The notes: generated from the sequence alone by a model not told the origin. A DNA stretch of 64,000 bases from an uncultured Actinomycetes bacterium (GCA_937926105.1 CALANS010000130.1:62001-126000), one strand, 5' to 3'. Positions 8,440 to 18,542 are shown, counted from the stretch's first letter. Numbers and translations: made by a program.

Positions 8440-9044
8440 CCCGGCACCACCGCCCGCATGATGCAGTGGTTCTTGCCTTTGCGCCGGACATAGTCGAACC
8501 CGGCGTCCGCGAACATGCTGCGGGTGGCGCTGTACAGGAACGACGCGGAAATCTGGCGACCGCCGGTGTCCTGCGGATACGCCTCCACCGTTCCGCCGCC
8601 GGCGTCCGAAATCAGTTGCAGCGCACCGGCCAGGGCGCGAGCCGCCACACCGCGGCGACGATACCGTCGGTCGACGAAGATGCAGGTGATCCGGTAGTCC
8701 GGCCATGGTTCGCCAGGCAGTTCGACCTCCTTGCGGTGCGCGATACCGGGCAATTCCGCTGGGCTACCGAACTGCGCCCAGCCGACCGCAGCGTCGCCGT
8801 CGAAGACCAGCGCCGCATGCGCACCGCCGGTACGGACCAGCCGCTCCTTGTAGGCGCGCCAGTCCCCGCCGCCCGCCTCACGCTTCTCGGCCACCGAGGC
8901 GTTATGGAACCAGCAACACCAGCAGCCGCCGAACCCGCCGCCGTTGTGCCGCTGCACCAGTGCGGCGAAAGCCTCCCAGGTGTCGCCCGACAGCGGTGCA
9001 ATCCGGTACCGGTCGTCACCCGCCGTCTGATCGTCTCCGGCCAT
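8436..9044 (-). CDS. GNAT family N-acetyltransferase
   Basis: 202 residues. The acetyl-CoA binding motif A is visible as CIFVDRRYRRRGVAARALAGALQLI (about residues 123-147), with the R-x-x-G-x-A pyrophosphate loop. The N-terminal part contains an unusual Cys/Trp-rich patch, GGFGGCWCCWFHN, seen in a subgroup of actinobacterial GNAT proteins. Acceptor substrate unknown. It is the first gene of a two-gene unit with the small membrane protein and is preceded by a 94-bp gap holding nothing recognisable. Confidence 0.83.
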   Translation of the reverse strand: MAGDDQTAGDDRYRIAPLSGDTWEAFAALVQRHNGGGFGGCWCCWFHNASVAEKREAGGGDWRAYKERLVRTGGAHAALVFDGDAAVGWAQFGSPAELPGIAHRKEVELPGEPWPDYRITCIFVDRRYRRRGVAARALAGALQLISDAGGGTVEAYPQDTGGRQISASFLYSATRSMFADAGFDYVRRKGKNHCIMRAVVPG

Positions 9045-9138
9045 GAGAAGTCACGCTACGACAGATGCCGGACGAGGCGCTTCCGGTTGCGCCGACCGTG
9101 GTCGCGATGACCGGCTCCCAGGGCCCGGCGCCGATCTG

Positions 9139-10674
9139 CTAGCGCAGCTTGACGTTGATCTGCTTGATCTGGGTGAACGCCTCGATGGCGCCCTCGATCG
9201 ACATTTCCCGGCCGATGCCGGAGGACTTGTAGCCACCGTAGGACTGGCCCACCAACTGGCCCCCGCCCTGGTTGACCTGCACCCACCCGGATTCGATCCG
9301 GTTCGCCGTGTCCAGCGCCGCCGACAGATCCCGGCACCACACGAACGCGGCGAGCCCATAGTGCGAGTCGTTCGCCATCGCGATGACCTCGTCCTTGTCC
9401 TGCCACGGGATCGCCACCAGTACCGGCCCGAAGATCTCCTCCCGAGCGATCCGCCAGGAGTTCTGCACCCCGGCGAAAATCGTCGGCCCGGCGTAGAAAC
9501 CGTCCAATCCAGCCGGCACCAACGTGTCACCGTCCAGCGCCACCCGGACGCCGTCCTGCGCCCTGCCGTCGGCAAGGTAGCCGCGCACCCGGTCGAACTG
9601 CTTGGCGTTGATGATCGAGCCCATGTCGGTGGCCTCGTCTGCCGGGTCACCCACCCGCAGCTGCGCCACCCGCGCCGACAGCCGCTGCAGGAACTCCTCG
9701 TAGATGTCGGCGTGCAGGAACAGCCGCGAGCCGGCGGTGCACGACTGGCCCTGCCGGGTGAAGCGCATCGCCGTCAGGACGCCGTCCACCGTGGCGTCCG
9801 GGTTCTCTGCGACCGCATCGGGGAAGACGATGTTCGGGCTCTTGCCACCCAGCTCCAGCGAGTAGTGCGCCAGCCGGCCACCGGCGACCTCCCCCACGTG
9901 CTTGCCGACCAGGGTCGACCCGGTGAACGACACCTTGTCCACGTCGGGGTGTTGCACCAGCGCCTCGCCGATCTCGGCGCCGTAGCCGGTGACGACGTTC
10001 AGCACCCCGTCCGGTAGGAACCGCGAGCAGATCTCGACCAGCTTGATGATGGTCAGCGGCGCGTCCTCGGCGGCCTTGAGCACCACGGTGTTACCGGCGG
10101 CCAGCGCCGCGGGCACCTTGCAGCCGGCGATCATCAGCGGCGAGTTCCACGGCAGGATCGCGGCGACCACGCCCAGCGGCTCACGGCGGGTGTACTGCAA
10201 CTGGTCATCGCCGGCCGGCAGCACGTCACCCTTGAACTCCCCGGCCACCCCGCCGAAGTAGCGGAAGAGGTTCACCAACAGCCCGGACTCGGGCCGGGCC
10301 TGGGTGCGCAACGCGTTGCCCGTGTCGGCGGCGGTCAGCCGGGCCAGGTCCTCGGCTGCCTCCTCCAGGGCCGCGGCGATGGCGAGCAGTGCCTTCTGCC
10401 GCTCGGTGAAGGGCAGCGCCCGCCACCCGGGAAAGGCGGCGCGGGCCGCCGTCACCGCCCGCTCTGCGTCGGCCTGCCGGGCGCGCGGCACCCGGGCGAT
10501 CGTCACCGATCCGCGCCCCGGGTTGACGACGTCGATCCACTCCCCCGCCGCTGCCTCGACAGGGTGCCCTCCGATGATCATCGGCCAGTCCGACACCGAG
10601 CCCGGCTCGGAGAACGCCGTCACCTTCGCAATCTCACGGTCCGTCGCGACTGCGGGGCTGCTGATCTGCGTCAT
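9139..10674 (-). CDS. NAD(P)-dependent aldehyde dehydrogenase
   Basis: 511 residues from ATG 10674, a normal length for the ALDH superfamily. Catalytic residues are visible: Asn177 in PWNSP, Glu274 in LELGGKSP and the nucleophile Cys312 in RQGQSCTAGSR. The cofactor loop GSTLVGKHVGEVAG and the C-terminal EIFGPVL motif are also present. It oxidises an aldehyde to its acid; the sequence resembles betaine-aldehyde/phenylacetaldehyde-type dehydrogenases, but the substrate cannot be set. Upstream GAGGATGG may serve as ribosome binding site. An open frame continues far upstream (to 12042) across the next gene in antisense fashion and is a GC-bias artefact. Confidence 0.93.
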   Translation of the reverse strand: MTQISSPAVATDREIAKVTAFSEPGSVSDWPMIIGGHPVEAAAGEWIDVVNPGRGSVTIARVPRARQADAERAVTAARAAFPGWRALPFTERQKALLAIAAALEEAAEDLARLTAADTGNALRTQARPESGLLVNLFRYFGGVAGEFKGDVLPAGDDQLQYTRREPLGVVAAILPWNSPLMIAGCKVPAALAAGNTVVLKAAEDAPLTIIKLVEICSRFLPDGVLNVVTGYGAEIGEALVQHPDVDKVSFTGSTLVGKHVGEVAGGRLAHYSLELGGKSPNIVFPDAVAENPDATVDGVLTAMRFTRQGQSCTAGSRLFLHADIYEEFLQRLSARVAQLRVGDPADEATDMGSIINAKQFDRVRGYLADGRAQDGVRVALDGDTLVPAGLDGFYAGPTIFAGVQNSWRIAREEIFGPVLVAIPWQDKDEVIAMANDSHYGLAAFVWCRDLSAALDTANRIESGWVQVNQGGGQLVGQSYGGYKSSGIGREMSIEGAIEAFTQIKQINVKLR

Positions 10675-10769
10675 GCGCTTCCATCCTCGTGAGTTGGGGT
10701 GCCGGTCGTGGACCTCACCACGCACGGCGATCCTCCCACCGCCGGGTGGGCAGCCGGCCGGCGCACCCG

Positions 10770-11801
10770 CTACGGCGTGGGTCGCCGCGAGCCGCGGACC
10801 GGACGTACCGAGCGCAGCAACGTGGCAGGGCGACGGTGGCGATGCCGGGAATGCACCGGGAGCACCGGGTGACGGCGCCAGTGCGGGAGTCGGCTGGCCA
10901 TGATCCGCCGAATGATCAGCACGGCGGCCGCGGCGGTCGCAATGCCCGCCAGATTGATCACCAGCTGGGCCAGCGAACCCCACGCACGCTGCGGCTCGCC
11001 GGACACCAGCGCGACGGCGACGTACCCGGCGGCGGGCACCGTGGTGACGGAGATGAACACCCCGACCAGTGCTGCGGACTTGCCGCTGGTCAGCGACAGC
11101 ATGCCGACCGCGCCCGCGAGTAGCGCCACGATCAGCGAAAACGCTCCCGGGTGGAAGATAAAGTCGGTCGCTCGGTTCAACGAATCCAGCGCCCGCACGT
11201 CCACCAGCCCGGCGGCTATGGCCAGCACGGTGGCGCCCGCCGTCACCGCCATGGCGACCGGAAAGCCGACCAGCAGCGCCACCGCCGCCCGCCGCACCAG
11301 CGTCCAGCGTCGATCCACCAGCCCCACCGCCAGCGCCGCCAGTGGCCCGAACTCGGGCCCCACCACCATGGCGCCGACGACGGTGATCAGCGAGTCGGTG
11401 ATGACCCCGATGGCTGCCAGCACCGTGGCGATCACCAGCAGGGAGAGGAACACACCGGTCAGCTCGGAATCCTCGCCGGTACGCGCGGCCACCTCGTCCC
11501 ACACCACCGCATCGGTGCCGCTGCCCGGCGCCTCGGACTCGGCCCGGTCGGCGGCCACCGACATCTCCAGATCCACCGGCAGCACGGTGATGGATCCGGA
11601 TTCCGGCAGTCCCAACTCGCAGAGCCGATCCAGCAGATCGTCGGCGGCCTCCCGGGCCACCTGGACGTCGATCAGGTCGGACGGCCGGTCCCGGCCCACA
11701 TCCCGGATCAGCGTCGAGTTGGCCGTGCCGGTGTGCCGGTCGAGCAGGTCCAGCACGGCCTCGGTGCGATCCCGCGCGACCAGCAGTCGCAGATGCAGCA
11801 C
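10770..11801 (-). CDS. DUF389 / TIGR00341 family membrane protein
   Basis: 343 residues. The first 100 residues form a soluble alpha/beta domain (MLHLRLLVARDRTEAVLDLL...). They are followed by about six helices of the DUF389 core, including LTGVFLSLLVIATVLAAIGVI, TVVGAMVVGPEFGPLAALAVGL and SGKSAALVGVFISVTTVPAAGYVAVAL. The VGAMVVGPEFGPL motif is the family hallmark. The C-terminus is an Arg/His-rich cytoplasmic tail. Function of the family is not established. It lies downstream of aspS with a 39-bp gap, so read-through is possible. Confidence 0.82.
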   Translation of the reverse strand: MLHLRLLVARDRTEAVLDLLDRHTGTANSTLIRDVGRDRPSDLIDVQVAREAADDLLDRLCELGLPESGSITVLPVDLEMSVAADRAESEAPGSGTDAVVWDEVAARTGEDSELTGVFLSLLVIATVLAAIGVITDSLITVVGAMVVGPEFGPLAALAVGLVDRRWTLVRRAAVALLVGFPVAMAVTAGATVLAIAAGLVDVRALDSLNRATDFIFHPGAFSLIVALLAGAVGMLSLTSGKSAALVGVFISVTTVPAAGYVAVALVSGEPQRAWGSLAQLVINLAGIATAAAAVLIIRRIMASRLPHWRRHPVLPVHSRHRHRRPATLLRSVRPVRGSRRPTP

Positions 11802-11840
11802 GGCCTGACCCCCTATCCCGACGACCGCCTCGAAGCCGGG

Positions 11841-13640
11841 CTATTGCTCCTTCGGCTGGACAGCTCCGGCGGCCTGGGTCTGCTTGGCCGGTTTGGCGTC
11901 CACCCCGGCCTCCCTGCGCTGCGCGACGGTGATCGGCGCCGGGGCACCGGTCAGCGGGTCGTAGCCGCCGCCGGACTTGGGGAATGCGATAACCTCCCGG
12001 ATCGACTCCTCGCCGGCCAGCAGCATCACGATGCGGTCCCAACCGAACGCGATCCCGCCGTGCGGCGGCGGCCCGAAGGTGAAGGCGTCCAGCAGGAAAC
12101 CGAACTTCTCCTGGGCCTCCGACTGCGAGAGCCCCATCACCTTAAAGGCGCGCTCCTGCACCTCCCGAGAGTGGATACGGACCGAGCCGCCGCCGATCTC
12201 GTTGCCGTTGCAGACGATGTCGTGCGCGTAGGCCAGCGCCGAGCCGGGGTCGGTGTCGAAGGTGTCCAGGAACTCCGGCCGGGGCGAGGTGAAGGCGTGG
12301 TGCACAGCCGTCCACTGGCCGGAACCGACTGCCACGTCGTCGGTCTCGTCCACCCGCTCGAACAGCGGCGCGTCCACCACCCACACGAACGACCAGGCGG
12401 ATTCGTCGATCAGCCCGCCCCGCCGGCCGATCTCCAGCCGGGCGGCGCCGAGCAGTTCCTGGGAGGCCTTGCGCGCCCCGGCGGCGAAGAAGATCGCGTC
12501 ACCGGGCTGCGCGCCGGCCGCCGCGGCCAACCCGGCTCGTTCGGAGTCGGAGATGTTCTTGGCCACCGGGCCGGCCAGCGATCCGTCCTCCGCGACCGTG
12601 ACGTAGGCCAGGCCCTTGGCGCCGCGCTGGCGCGCCCATTCCTGCCAGGCGTCGAACCCGCGACGCGGCGTGGACGCGCCACCGCGCTGCACCACCGCAC
12701 CGACGTACGGGGCCTGGAACACTCGGAATGGCGTGTCGACGAAGAACGCTGTCATTTCTGCGATCTCGAGGTCGAAGCGCAGGTCGGGCTTGTCCGAGCC
12801 GTAGCGGTTCATCGCGTCGGTATAGCTGATTCGCGGGATCGGCCGGGGCACCTGATACCCGACCAGCTGCCACAGCGCCGCGACGATTTCCTCGGCCAGC
12901 GCGATGATGTCGTCCTGGGTGACGAACGACATCTCCACGTCGAGCTGGGTGAACTCCGGCTGCCGGTCGGCGCGGAAGTCCTCGTCCCGGTAGCACCGGG
13001 CAATCTGGTAGTAGCGCTCCATGCCGGCGACCATCAGCAGCTGCTTGAACAACTGCGGGGACTGCGGCAGCGCGTACCAAGAGCCGGGCTTCAGCCGGGC
13101 AGGCACCAGAAAGTCCCGGGCCCCCTCGGGGGTAGAGCGGGTCAGCGTCGGGGTCTCGATCTCGACGAACTCGTGCGCGTCCAGCACGGCGCGGGCGGCC
13201 CGGTTGACCGCCGAGCGCAGCCGCAGGTCAGCCGCCGGGCGGGCCCGACGCAGGTCCAGGTACCGGTAGTGCAGCCGGGCCTCCTCACCGGGCTGCGCAT
13301 CGGATTCGATCGGGAACGGCAGCGGCACCGACTCGGAGAACACCGTCAGCTCCGTCACCGTCACTTCGACGGCCCCGGTGGGCAGCTCCGGGTTCTCGTT
13401 GCCCTCCGGCCGCAGACCCACGGTCCCCACTACCTGGATGCAGAACTCGCTGCGCAACCGGTGCGCCCGCTGCGCCATCTCGCCCTCGCGGAAGACGATC
13501 TGTGCCACCCCGGAGGCGTCGCGCAGATCGATGAAGATGACCCCGCCGTGATCGCGCCGCCTGGCCACCCACCCGGCCAGGGTGACGGTGGCGCCGTCGT
13601 CGGTGGGGCGCAGGGATCCGGCAGTGTGGTCGCGGAGCAC
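11841..13640 (-). CDS. aspS: Aspartyl-tRNA synthetase
   Basis: 599 residues from GTG 13640, preceded by GAAGGAAC at a suitable distance; this matches the usual bacterial AspRS length of about 590. A longer in-frame ATG at 13739 would add a Gly/Pro-rich extension without family counterpart. Order of domains: N-terminal OB anticodon-binding fold ([23 protein letters not shown]), class II catalytic core with motif 2 around [18 protein letters not shown], the bacterial GAD insertion, then motif 3 as [14 protein letters not shown]. It charges tRNA-Asp; whether it also charges tRNA-Asn cannot be told here. A minus-strand TAGGAT about 65 bp upstream could be the -10 element. Confidence 0.96.
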   Translation of the reverse strand: MLRDHTAGSLRPTDDGATVTLAGWVARRRDHGGVIFIDLRDASGVAQIVFREGEMAQRAHRLRSEFCIQVVGTVGLRPEGNENPELPTGAVEVTVTELTVFSESVPLPFPIESDAQPGEEARLHYRYLDLRRARPAADLRLRSAVNRAARAVLDAHEFVEIETPTLTRSTPEGARDFLVPARLKPGSWYALPQSPQLFKQLLMVAGMERYYQIARCYRDEDFRADRQPEFTQLDVEMSFVTQDDIIALAEEIVAALWQLVGYQVPRPIPRISYTDAMNRYGSDKPDLRFDLEIAEMTAFFVDTPFRVFQAPYVGAVVQRGGASTPRRGFDAWQEWARQRGAKGLAYVTVAEDGSLAGPVAKNISDSERAGLAAAAGAQPGDAIFFAAGARKASQELLGAARLEIGRRGGLIDESAWSFVWVVDAPLFERVDETDDVAVGSGQWTAVHHAFTSPRPEFLDTFDTDPGSALAYAHDIVCNGNEIGGGSVRIHSREVQERAFKVMGLSQSEAQEKFGFLLDAFTFGPPPHGGIAFGWDRIVMLLAGEESIREVIAFPKSGGGYDPLTGAPAPITVAQRREAGVDAKPAKQTQAAGAVQPKEQ

Positions 13641-13748
13641 GTCGTTCCTTCGTAGCGTTGTGGGCGCGAGGGGTCCGAACGGGCCGTCGCGGGGGTCGGC
13701 GCCGATCCTACGTGGCAGACCGCCGCCGGCCGCCGGCACACGAGGAGG

Positions 13749-15296
13749 TCAGCCCGACAGTCGGTGCAGGAAGGCAGCCATCGCCTGCCGGGAGACCGGC
13801 GCGGCCGGAGCGAACGTCCCGTCGGCGTATCCCTGGGTGACGCCCTGCGACACGAGCCAACCGATCTCCGGGCAGAACACCGATCCGGCAGCGACATCGG
13901 TGAAGGGAGCGGTGGTGCATTGCGGCACCAGCCCGGACGGATTCGCATATCGATACAGGAACGCGGCCATGCTCTGTCGGGACACCGCGGCGGTCGGATG
14001 GAAGAACCCATCGCTGCCGCCCTGCGTGATCTGCCGCTCGGCGAGCCAGGCGATCGCCCCGCAGAACGGGTTGCTGGCGAGCACGTCCGGGAACGGCGCG
14101 GTGGCGCATGGTCCGGCATCCTGACCGTCGTGGTCCATGCGGTACAGGAAGGCAGCCATCGCCTGCCGGGAGACCACATCCACGGGGCGAAAGTCCACCC
14201 CATCCCCCAGCGTGACCCTGCGCTGCGCGAGCCACAACACATCGTCGAAGAACGTCGCGCCCGGCGCGTAGTCGTGGAAGTAGGCGATCAGGGTGGCCGA
14301 CGTTGCGGTGGCCGGGAGGTTGACGGCGTCGCCGTCGAAGGCACCGGTGATCTCGTACCGGCCGACGGTCGGTGGGGTGATCTTGAAGCTCACACCCGGT
14401 GCCGCTGGTGAGACGCTGGCGGAGGCCGATTTGACGAACGAGGCTGGCCCGGCGACATGGATCGACACCGACGACTCGTCCCCCTGAGTGGATGGGTATC
14501 GGACGGCTTCGGTGACGATGGCGTCGTGACCGACCGGCACGGCCAGGGCGCCACCGAAGGCCACCGGCGCCACCCGCCACGGCGGGACGAAACTCGCGTC
14601 GAACCAGCCACCACCGTCCTGGTCGGTGTAGTCGACGAAGGAGTGCAGGCCGATCTCCTGCGCCGACGTGCAGGCGGTGTCGGCCATCTTCAGGGTGACG
14701 GTGACGCGCTGGCGCTGCCCCGGATCCAGGTAGCCCTTGGCCGAACTGCTCGCCCCCACCCCGAGATTGACGTGCAGCGAGACGGACGGGAAGAACAGGT
14801 CGACCAGGTCATCGCCCCAGGCGTCGGTCATGGGCTGCGCCGCCGGCGGCGTCCCGGTCGACCACGGCGGCGTCACCCGGACGCCGTTGCGGACGTAGGA
14901 CACGCACGGCACGGCATTGGCGGCGCCGGCACCGAGGTCGGACGGCCAGCCCCCCATCCAAACGTCCTGCACCCGGACCGTGCCGGTGTTCTCGATCAGC
15001 GCGTCGAAGGTGACGGTGCTGCCGGGGAACGCGATGCCGCTGGGGTCGGACACCGTCCTGGTCATAGTGGCGGTCAGTTGCGGAGGCGGCGGGGTGATGG
15101 TTGTCCCGGTGGTGATCGTCGGCACGGTGATGGTGGGCGGGTCGATGCTGGTCGGCGGCAGCATGGGGCGCACGTGCCCGGCGGCCCCGGCGGGAATGGG
15201 GTTCGCCATGGCCGCCGTCGTGGTCACTCCCGCCGCCAGGCCGGCCACGGTGGCGACGGCCAGCGCGGCCACGAGGGTCCTGCGGTGTCGGACCAT
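13749..15296 (-). CDS. Secreted protein with three C-terminal SLH domains
   Basis: 515 residues from ATG 15296, with AAGGAGA seven bases upstream. A Sec signal peptide (RHRR, then LVAALAVATVAGLAAGV, with cleavage near AMANP) leads into a Pro/Thr-rich linker and a beta-rich region of unknown fold (TVTFDALIENTGTVRVQDVWMGG...). The last 150 residues hold three S-layer homology repeats, each with an xDV, a WLxxxxI/VTxG turn and a conserved VSRQ(A/S)MAAFLYR helix. SLH repeats normally bind wall-linked pyruvylated polysaccharides and anchor proteins to the surface. Related three-SLH tails occur in other GC-rich actinobacteria. Ligand and role of the central region are unknown. Confidence 0.85.
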   Translation of the reverse strand: MVRHRRTLVAALAVATVAGLAAGVTTTAAMANPIPAGAAGHVRPMLPPTSIDPPTITVPTITTGTTITPPPPQLTATMTRTVSDPSGIAFPGSTVTFDALIENTGTVRVQDVWMGGWPSDLGAGAANAVPCVSYVRNGVRVTPPWSTGTPPAAQPMTDAWGDDLVDLFFPSVSLHVNLGVGASSSAKGYLDPGQRQRVTVTLKMADTACTSAQEIGLHSFVDYTDQDGGGWFDASFVPPWRVAPVAFGGALAVPVGHDAIVTEAVRYPSTQGDESSVSIHVAGPASFVKSASASVSPAAPGVSFKITPPTVGRYEITGAFDGDAVNLPATATSATLIAYFHDYAPGATFFDDVLWLAQRRVTLGDGVDFRPVDVVSRQAMAAFLYRMDHDGQDAGPCATAPFPDVLASNPFCGAIAWLAERQITQGGSDGFFHPTAAVSRQSMAAFLYRYANPSGLVPQCTTAPFTDVAAGSVFCPEIGWLVSQGVTQGYADGTFAPAAPVSRQAMAAFLHRLSG

Positions 15297-15609
15297 AATG
15301 CACTCTCCTTGGGGTCGGGGCCGTTGATCGCCTCGGGTGTCCGGGATCCGTTCGCCCACTCTCGGCCGCGGCGCGGCAGCGGACATCCGGGAAGTGCGCC
15401 AGTCGTGCGCAGCCCGTGCCGACGAACGGACCTCGCTGTGGGCGGGCTCACCGCCTCTGCCGCCGAGCGCGGGCGTCGCGAACCGGTAGACTGATCGAGT
15501 TTTGCGGGCTGTCGCGATGCCCACCGGGTGATGGATCATGCGGGCCCTGCGACCCTGATCGGCCGCCGGCCGGTCCGCGAGCCTCCGCCTTCTCGATGAT
15601 GGGTTTGCT
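15297..15609 (+). other. 313-bp divergent intergenic region; possible helicase promoter and leader
   Basis: The gap separates the SLH-protein gene (minus) from the DEAD-box gene (plus). A TAGACT hexamer at 15487-15492 could be a -10 element for the helicase, leaving a leader of about 110 nt before its GTG start; no convincing -35 is visible. The leader is GC-rich and can fold, with GCCGCCGGCCGG near 15570. Long leaders are common upstream of cold-shock-type DEAD-box genes, but no known riboregulator was recognised. Confidence 0.35.
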
Positions 15610-17499
15610 GTGTCCAGCCTTGCCGCGCTCCCGCTTGCCGGTGCGTCCGATCCGACCCTCGATGCCACGTCGGCGGTGTCCCCGTCCTTCGAGGATCTCG
15701 ACCTTCCCGCGCCGCTGCTGCACGCCATCCGGTCGATGGGATTTCGCCGCCCCACCGCAATCCAGGCGGCGGCCATTCCGGCGCTGCTGGCAGGGCGGGA
15801 CGTCACCGGGGTGGCGCAGACCGGAACCGGCAAGACGGCGGCCTTCGGCCTGCCGTTGCTGGCATCGCTGGACCCGGCCGACCGCCGGGTGCAGGCGCTG
15901 GTCCTGACTCCGACCCGGGAGCTGGCGCTGCAGGTGTCCGGCGCCCTCGCCGGGTTCGCCGCGGGTCTGCCGGATGTCGAGGTGGCCACCGTCTATGGGG
16001 GTGCGCCGATGGGGCCGCAGTTGGGCGCGCTGCGCCGCGGTGCGCAGGTGGTGGTGGGCACCCCGGGGCGGATCATCGACCATCTGGAGCGCGGCAGCCT
16101 GCAGCTGGACGGGGTGCGCTTCGCGGTGCTCGACGAGGCCGACGAGATGCTGCGAATGGGATTCGCCGAGGACACCGACCGCATCCTGGATGCCACCCCG
16201 GCAGACCGGCAGACCGCGCTGTTCTCGGCGACGATGCCGAAGGCCATTAGGGCAGTGGCCGAGCAACACTTGCGGCACCCGGTGGATGCCAGCGTGGCAC
16301 CGTCGGCGACCCCGGTCCCGGCAATCCGCCAGCGGTATGCGGTGTTGCCGTTCCGGCAGAAGACCGACGCGCTGGTCCGTTTCCTGGCGCTGGCCCAGCA
16401 GACCGACACCGAGGCCGATGCGGCGGTGGTGTTCGTGCGCACCCGGAGCGCCTGCGAGCAGGTGGGCGCCGGGCTGGCCGAACGGGGCGTCTCGACGGCC
16501 GTCATCAGCGGTGATGTGACCCAGCGCGAACGCGAGCGCACCATCGCGCGACTGCGCGCCCGGCAGGTGGACGTGTTGGTCGCCACCGATGTCGCCGCCC
16601 GCGGGCTGGATGTCGAGCGGATCGGTCTGGTGGTGAACTTCGACGCGCCGACCGATCCGGAGACCTACATCCATCGCATCGGCCGGACCGGGCGCGCCGG
16701 GCGGGCCGGGCAGGCACTGCTGTTCGTGACGCCGCGCGAGCTGAGCAGGGTGCGGACCATCGAGCGGGCCACCGGGCAACGACTGGAGCAGGTGCTGCCG
16801 CCGAGCCAGGCGGAGGTGACGGCGCATCGCGCGGCGGCCCGGCTGCGGGAGGCGATCGCCCGGCAGTCGGCGGGGCGGCTGGATGACTGCCGACGGGCCC
16901 TGGAATCCGCGGCACACGAATCCGGGCTGGCGGTGGCCGAGCTGGCGGCGGCGCTGCTGGCGGTGACGGTGGGCGACGACGGAGCCGTCCCCGAGCCCGC
17001 TGCCCCTTCAGGGGATCACGCCGCATCAGCGCAGCGTCGCGGGCATGCGCCACGCGAGTCGGGACAGGATCGACCGGACCGCACCGAGCGGTCGGCGCGC
17101 CGCGAGCGGACGGACCACGGTCGGGGCAGGGCGGAACAGCACAGCGGTGGAGCTCGCCGGCAGCCCGTGGCCCGGCTGGGCTCCGAGACGGTGCGCTACG
17201 TGGTGCAGGTCGGCCGTCGGCACGGCGTGCGGCCGGCAGGGATTGTCGGTGCGATCACCGGCGAGGGTGGCCTGTCCGGGTCCGACGTGGGCCGGATCGA
17301 CATCTTCGAGGCGCACTCGGTGGTAGAGATCACCCGCCCGGTGGGTGCCGCCGCGCTGGCGCGAATCCGCCGGGCCACCGTCTCCGGGCAGCAATTGCGA
17401 ATCCGGCCGGATCGACCCACCGGGCGCGGCGGCATGACGTCCGGGCCATCGACCCGCTTCGCCGCCGGGCGGCACCGGAGTCAGAACAGGGTGGCCTGA
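15610..17499 (+). CDS. DEAD-box ATP-dependent RNA helicase with DbpA-type C-terminal RNA-binding domain
   Basis: 629 residues from GTG 15610. Helicase motifs in order: Q motif (FRRPTAIQ, about 45-52), motif I AQTGTGKT (69-76), PTRELA (101-106), DEAD (175-178), SAT (206-208), ATDVAARGLD and HRIGRTGRAG in the second RecA domain. After an Arg/His-rich disordered linker comes a compact C-terminal domain (VGRRHGVRPAGIVGAITGEGGLSGSDVGRIDIFEAHSVVEI), the DbpA/CsdA RNA-binding fold. The likely role is ribosome assembly or RNA remodelling in the cold (DeaD/CsdA group). The last 19 bp overlap the convergent radical SAM gene. Confidence 0.93.
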   Translation: MSSLAALPLAGASDPTLDATSAVSPSFEDLDLPAPLLHAIRSMGFRRPTAIQAAAIPALLAGRDVTGVAQTGTGKTAAFGLPLLASLDPADRRVQALVLTPTRELALQVSGALAGFAAGLPDVEVATVYGGAPMGPQLGALRRGAQVVVGTPGRIIDHLERGSLQLDGVRFAVLDEADEMLRMGFAEDTDRILDATPADRQTALFSATMPKAIRAVAEQHLRHPVDASVAPSATPVPAIRQRYAVLPFRQKTDALVRFLALAQQTDTEADAAVVFVRTRSACEQVGAGLAERGVSTAVISGDVTQRERERTIARLRARQVDVLVATDVAARGLDVERIGLVVNFDAPTDPETYIHRIGRTGRAGRAGQALLFVTPRELSRVRTIERATGQRLEQVLPPSQAEVTAHRAAARLREAIARQSAGRLDDCRRALESAAHESGLAVAELAAALLAVTVGDDGAVPEPAAPSGDHAASAQRRGHAPRESGQDRPDRTERSARRERTDHGRGRAEQHSGGARRQPVARLGSETVRYVVQVGRRHGVRPAGIVGAITGEGGLSGSDVGRIDIFEAHSVVEITRPVGAAALARIRRATVSGQQLRIRPDRPTGRGGMTSGPSTRFAAGRHRSQNRVA

Positions 17500-18542
17500 C
17501 ACTCCGGCCCCGCCGGGGCTCCGCCCGCTGGCGGGGTGCCCGGTGGACCTGCCGACTCGGCACCGTGCGGCATGTCGCGGAACTCCTGGCCGTAGGAGCC
17601 CATCCCGAGCCGGTCACAGATCCGCCGGATGCGTCCCGAGAGCTCGGCGCGCAGCTCACGCCGGAGGTTGGATCCGCCGACGTAGAGCCTGCGATACCGG
17701 GGCACAAGATCCGGGCGGCACTCGGTGAGCCAGCGCAGGAACCACTCTCGCGCGCCCGGGCGCAGGTGCAGCGCGAAGCCGCTGATGCCGGTCGCTCCGG
17801 CGTCCCGGATGGCCGCGACCAATGCCGTCAGCTGCTGCTCCGAGTCCGTCAGGTAGGGCAGCACCGGTGCGATGAGCACGCCGCATGGCAGGCCCGCCTC
17901 GGTGATCCGGTGGATCAGCTTCAGCCGCGCGGCCGGGGACGGGGTACCCGGCTCCAATGACTCCTGCAGGGCCGGGTCCAGCAGCGCCAGCGAGACTCCG
18001 ATGCCCACCGGCACCGAGGCGGTGGCCGCCGCCAGCAACGGCAGGTCGCGGGACAGCACGGTGCCCTTGGTCAGGATCGAGAACGGGGTTCCGCTGTCGG
18101 CCAGCGCCCGGATGATCTCCGGCATCAGCGCATACCGGCCCTCCGCGCGCTGATACGGGTCGGTGTTGGTACCCATCGCCACGTGCTCGCGCCGCCACCC
18201 GGGTCGCGTCACCTCCCGGCGCAGCACCGCGCCGATGTTGGTCTTGACGACGATCTGGGTGTCGAAGTCCATGCCGGAGTCGAACTCCAGGTACTCGTGC
18301 GAGCGCCTCGCGAAGCAGTATCGGCACCCGTGGGTGCACCCGCGATAGGGATTGATGGTCCAGCCGAACGGCATCGGCGAGGAACCCGGCACTCGGTTCA
18401 GGGCCGACCGGCAGCGCACCTCATGGAAGGTGACCCCGGCGAACTCCGGGGTCCGCACGCTGCGCACCAGCCCCGCCAGACGCCCCAACCCGGGCAGCGC
18501 CTCGGGATCGTCGGCGGTGAGCTCTTGCTGTTGCCATCGCAT
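17481..18542 (-). CDS. Rv2578c family radical SAM protein
   Basis: 353 residues from ATG 18542 (MRWQQQEL; an in-frame alternative 27 bp upstream is less typical). The radical SAM cluster motif CTHGCRYC places the three cysteines at about residues 69, 73 and 76. The protein has the SplB-like organisation of the Rv2578c family (conserved NPYRGCTHGCRYCFAR and LTKGTVLSRDLPLL segments). The reaction is not known for this family. In mycobacteria the homologue also lies close to hisS (Rv2580c), as it does here in the wider neighbourhood. Its 3' end overlaps the helicase gene tail-to-tail by 19 bp. Confidence 0.9.
   Translation of the reverse strand: MRWQQQELTADDPEALPGLGRLAGLVRSVRTPEFAGVTFHEVRCRSALNRVPGSSPMPFGWTINPYRGCTHGCRYCFARRSHEYLEFDSGMDFDTQIVVKTNIGAVLRREVTRPGWRREHVAMGTNTDPYQRAEGRYALMPEIIRALADSGTPFSILTKGTVLSRDLPLLAAATASVPVGIGVSLALLDPALQESLEPGTPSPAARLKLIHRITEAGLPCGVLIAPVLPYLTDSEQQLTALVAAIRDAGATGISGFALHLRPGAREWFLRWLTECRPDLVPRYRRLYVGGSNLRRELRAELSGRIRRICDRLGMGSYGQEFRDMPHGAESAGPPGTPPAGGAPAGPECQATLF

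Noticed and set aside
10675..12042. Upstream extension of the aldehyde dehydrogenase frame
   Set aside because: Runs antisense-like through the next gene; the family length is reached exactly from ATG 10674.
11151..13655. 834-residue plus-strand open frame
   Set aside because: Entirely antisense to aspS and the DUF389 gene; Arg/His/Gln-rich shadow without any domain.
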